From contig NZ_JBAVHX010000033.1 in assembly GCF_049686335.1 (NCBI RefSeq), positions 181,132 to 245,131 of the forward strand: a DNA stretch of 64,000 nt, in the 5' to 3' direction. Position numbers and translations under genes: made by a program. Below the pieces are notes generated by a model, which was not told the DNA's origin, made no database searches, and saw nothing but the letters and a program-made list of their open reading frames with translations. This stretch comes from Buttiauxella sp049686335. GTDB taxonomy: Bacteria; Pseudomonadota; Gammaproteobacteria; Enterobacterales; Enterobacteriaceae. Each line of letters opens with the position of its first letter. Position 1 is the first letter of the stretch. This document shows positions 63,152 to 64,000 of this stretch, piece by piece.

Positions 63152-63625
63152 TCAACCACGTATCGCCGCTTCGATAGCAGTAACGTCTATTTTCTTCATC
63201 AACATCATCGCACCAAAAGCACGCCTCGCAGTGTCTCCACCCGTGGCCAGGGCTTCAGTAAGTATGCGTGGGGTAATTTGCCAGCTGACGCCCCATTTAT
63301 CTTTGCACCAACCGCATTCGCTTTCCTGACCACCGTTGTCGACAATGGCGTTCCAGTAGCGGTCTGTTTCTGCTTGATCTTCGGTAGATATCTGAAAGGA
63401 GAAGGCTTCATTGTGTTTGAAGTGAGGCCCACCATTGAGGCCGATGCATGACACACCCGCAACGACAAATTCGACAACTATTGTGTCGCCAGCTTTGCCA
63501 TCCGGATAGTCGCCAGGAGCTGGAATGACGGCACCCACACTACTGTCTGGAAAAGTCGCAGCATAGAAACGCGCGGCGTCTTCCGCATCATGATCGTACC
63601 AAATACAGATAGTATTCTTAGCCAT
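63152..63625 (-). CDS. VOC superfamily protein (PhnB/3-demethylubiquinone-type glyoxalase fold)
   Basis: The 157-residue protein begins MAKNTICIWYDHDAEDAARF, typical of the glyoxalase/PhnB (VOC) family that includes the 3-demethylubiquinone-9 3-methyltransferase-like domain proteins. Further conserved pieces are VVEFVVAGVSCIGLNGGPHF and ECGWCKDKWGVSWQITP. No activity can be assigned. ATG 63625 is chosen by the family N-terminus; an upstream frame adds 15 residues. It is cytoplasmic. It sits between tauA and an rRNA operon end. The 210 bp upstream of it hold its promoter and the rRNA terminator. Confidence 0.85.
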   Translation of the reverse strand: MAKNTICIWYDHDAEDAARFYAATFPDSSVGAVIPAPGDYPDGKAGDTIVVEFVVAGVSCIGLNGGPHFKHNEAFSFQISTEDQAETDRYWNAIVDNGGQESECGWCKDKWGVSWQITPRILTEALATGGDTARRAFGAMMLMKKIDVTAIEAAIRG

Positions 63626-63838
63626 AATATAGCCTGCCTGGCATTGCGCCTTTGGTGGTTTTTCAACCATAAGTATGTACCGGATCGGTTTTTTGTGGCT
63701 GTAAAAGGCGTTTTGTGTGGTCTGAATCGCTTAAATAACGAGGAAATTGCGTAAATTACTCGTATCATCCGGATACTCGCCCCGGAGGGGCCGCCGTAAA
63801 CGGCGTTCAAATTGTTCCAGACAATTTTGTCACAGACA

Positions 63839-63873
63839 GCAAAAAGCCCTGTACGTCAGTACAGGGCTTTTTG
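63839..63873 (-). terminator. rRNA operon terminator
   Basis: AAAAAGCCCTGTAC and GTACAGGGCTTTTT form a perfect 14-bp stem with a 4-nt loop, GCTTTTTGC at the end, about 10 bases after the 5S gene on the minus strand. Confidence 0.92.
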
Positions 63874-63882
63874 CTTGATTGG

Positions 63883-64000
63883 AGCCTGGCAGTTCCCTAC
63901 TCTCGCATGGGGAGACCCCACACTACCATCGGCGCTACGGCGTTTCACTTCTGAGTTCGGCATGGGGTCAGGTGGGACCACCGCGCTAGTGCCGCCAGGC
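63883..64000 (-). rRNA. rrf: 5S ribosomal RNA (cut at its 5' end by the window edge)
   Basis: The minus strand reads GCCTGGCGGCACTAGCGCGG at the window edge and continues as enterobacterial 5S rRNA to its 3' end near 63883 (AACTGCCAGGC). Only the first one or two bases are missing. It is the 3' end of an rRNA operon lying to the right of the window. Confidence 0.96.

Overview
The window is chromosomal DNA from a member of the Enterobacteriaceae. The core gene content and order match the E. coli K-12 ygiQ-parC-parE-tolC-hldE-glnE-cca-bacA-rpoD segment, read in the opposite direction, with proteins that are close to but not identical with those of E. coli. Typical enterobacterial elements support this placement: two ERIC repeats, REP-like palindromes, an FMN riboswitch before ribB, a mar/sox/rob-type box before tolC and the tRNA-Ile2 gene after rpoD. 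The species cannot be fixed from the sequence alone.

Layout. 1-10.5 kb: the 5' part of ygiQ, ftsP, plsC, parC, ygiW, the qseBC two-component system and the quinone genes mdaB-ygiN. 10.6-19.2 kb: an accessory block between ygiN and parE. It holds an AT-rich LysR-type regulator, a 1431-residue autotransporter, an RpiR-type regulator and nanQ-nanK-nanE. 19.4-37.5 kb: conserved core with parE-yqiA-cpdA-yqiB-nudF, tolC-ygiB-ygiC, ygiD, zupT, ribB, ubiK, hldE, glnE, ygiF and ygiM. 37.5-46 kb: cca, then an inserted PTS operon (HPr-EI-IIA fusion, GH38 alpha-mannosidase, IIC, IIB, and an unrecognised leader gene behind a good class II CRP promoter). 46.2-53.9 kb: bacA, folB, plsY, tsaD, the rpsU-dnaG-rpoD operon and ileX. 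53.9-64 kb: a polar amino-acid ABC transporter, a DUF2461 gene, nepI, the tauABCD taurine operon, a VOC-family gene and the 3' part of an rRNA operon (5S on the minus strand, running off the right edge).

How the genes work together. The PTS operon encodes a self-contained phosphorelay (EI, HPr, IIA, IIB, IIC) and a cytoplasmic mannosidase, so it should import and split a mannoside. Its first cistron is uncharacterised, and an intrinsic terminator lies inside its 3' end, just before the IIB start. A frameshifted remnant of a permease-like gene lies at the operon's tail. The nan cluster can turn N-acetylmannosamine into GlcNAc-6-P, but no sialate lyase or transporter is present in the window. 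tauABCD imports taurine and releases its sulfite.

The most unusual items are the PTS leader gene with its CRP promoter and internal terminator, a 36-bp palindromic tandem array between ygiQ and ftsP, a candidate QseB/PmrA box before qseBC, a near-consensus Fur box touching the zupT ribosome-binding site, and a 74-bp imperfect palindrome before ubiK. No clearly new defence system, CRISPR array, prophage or intact insertion sequence was seen.
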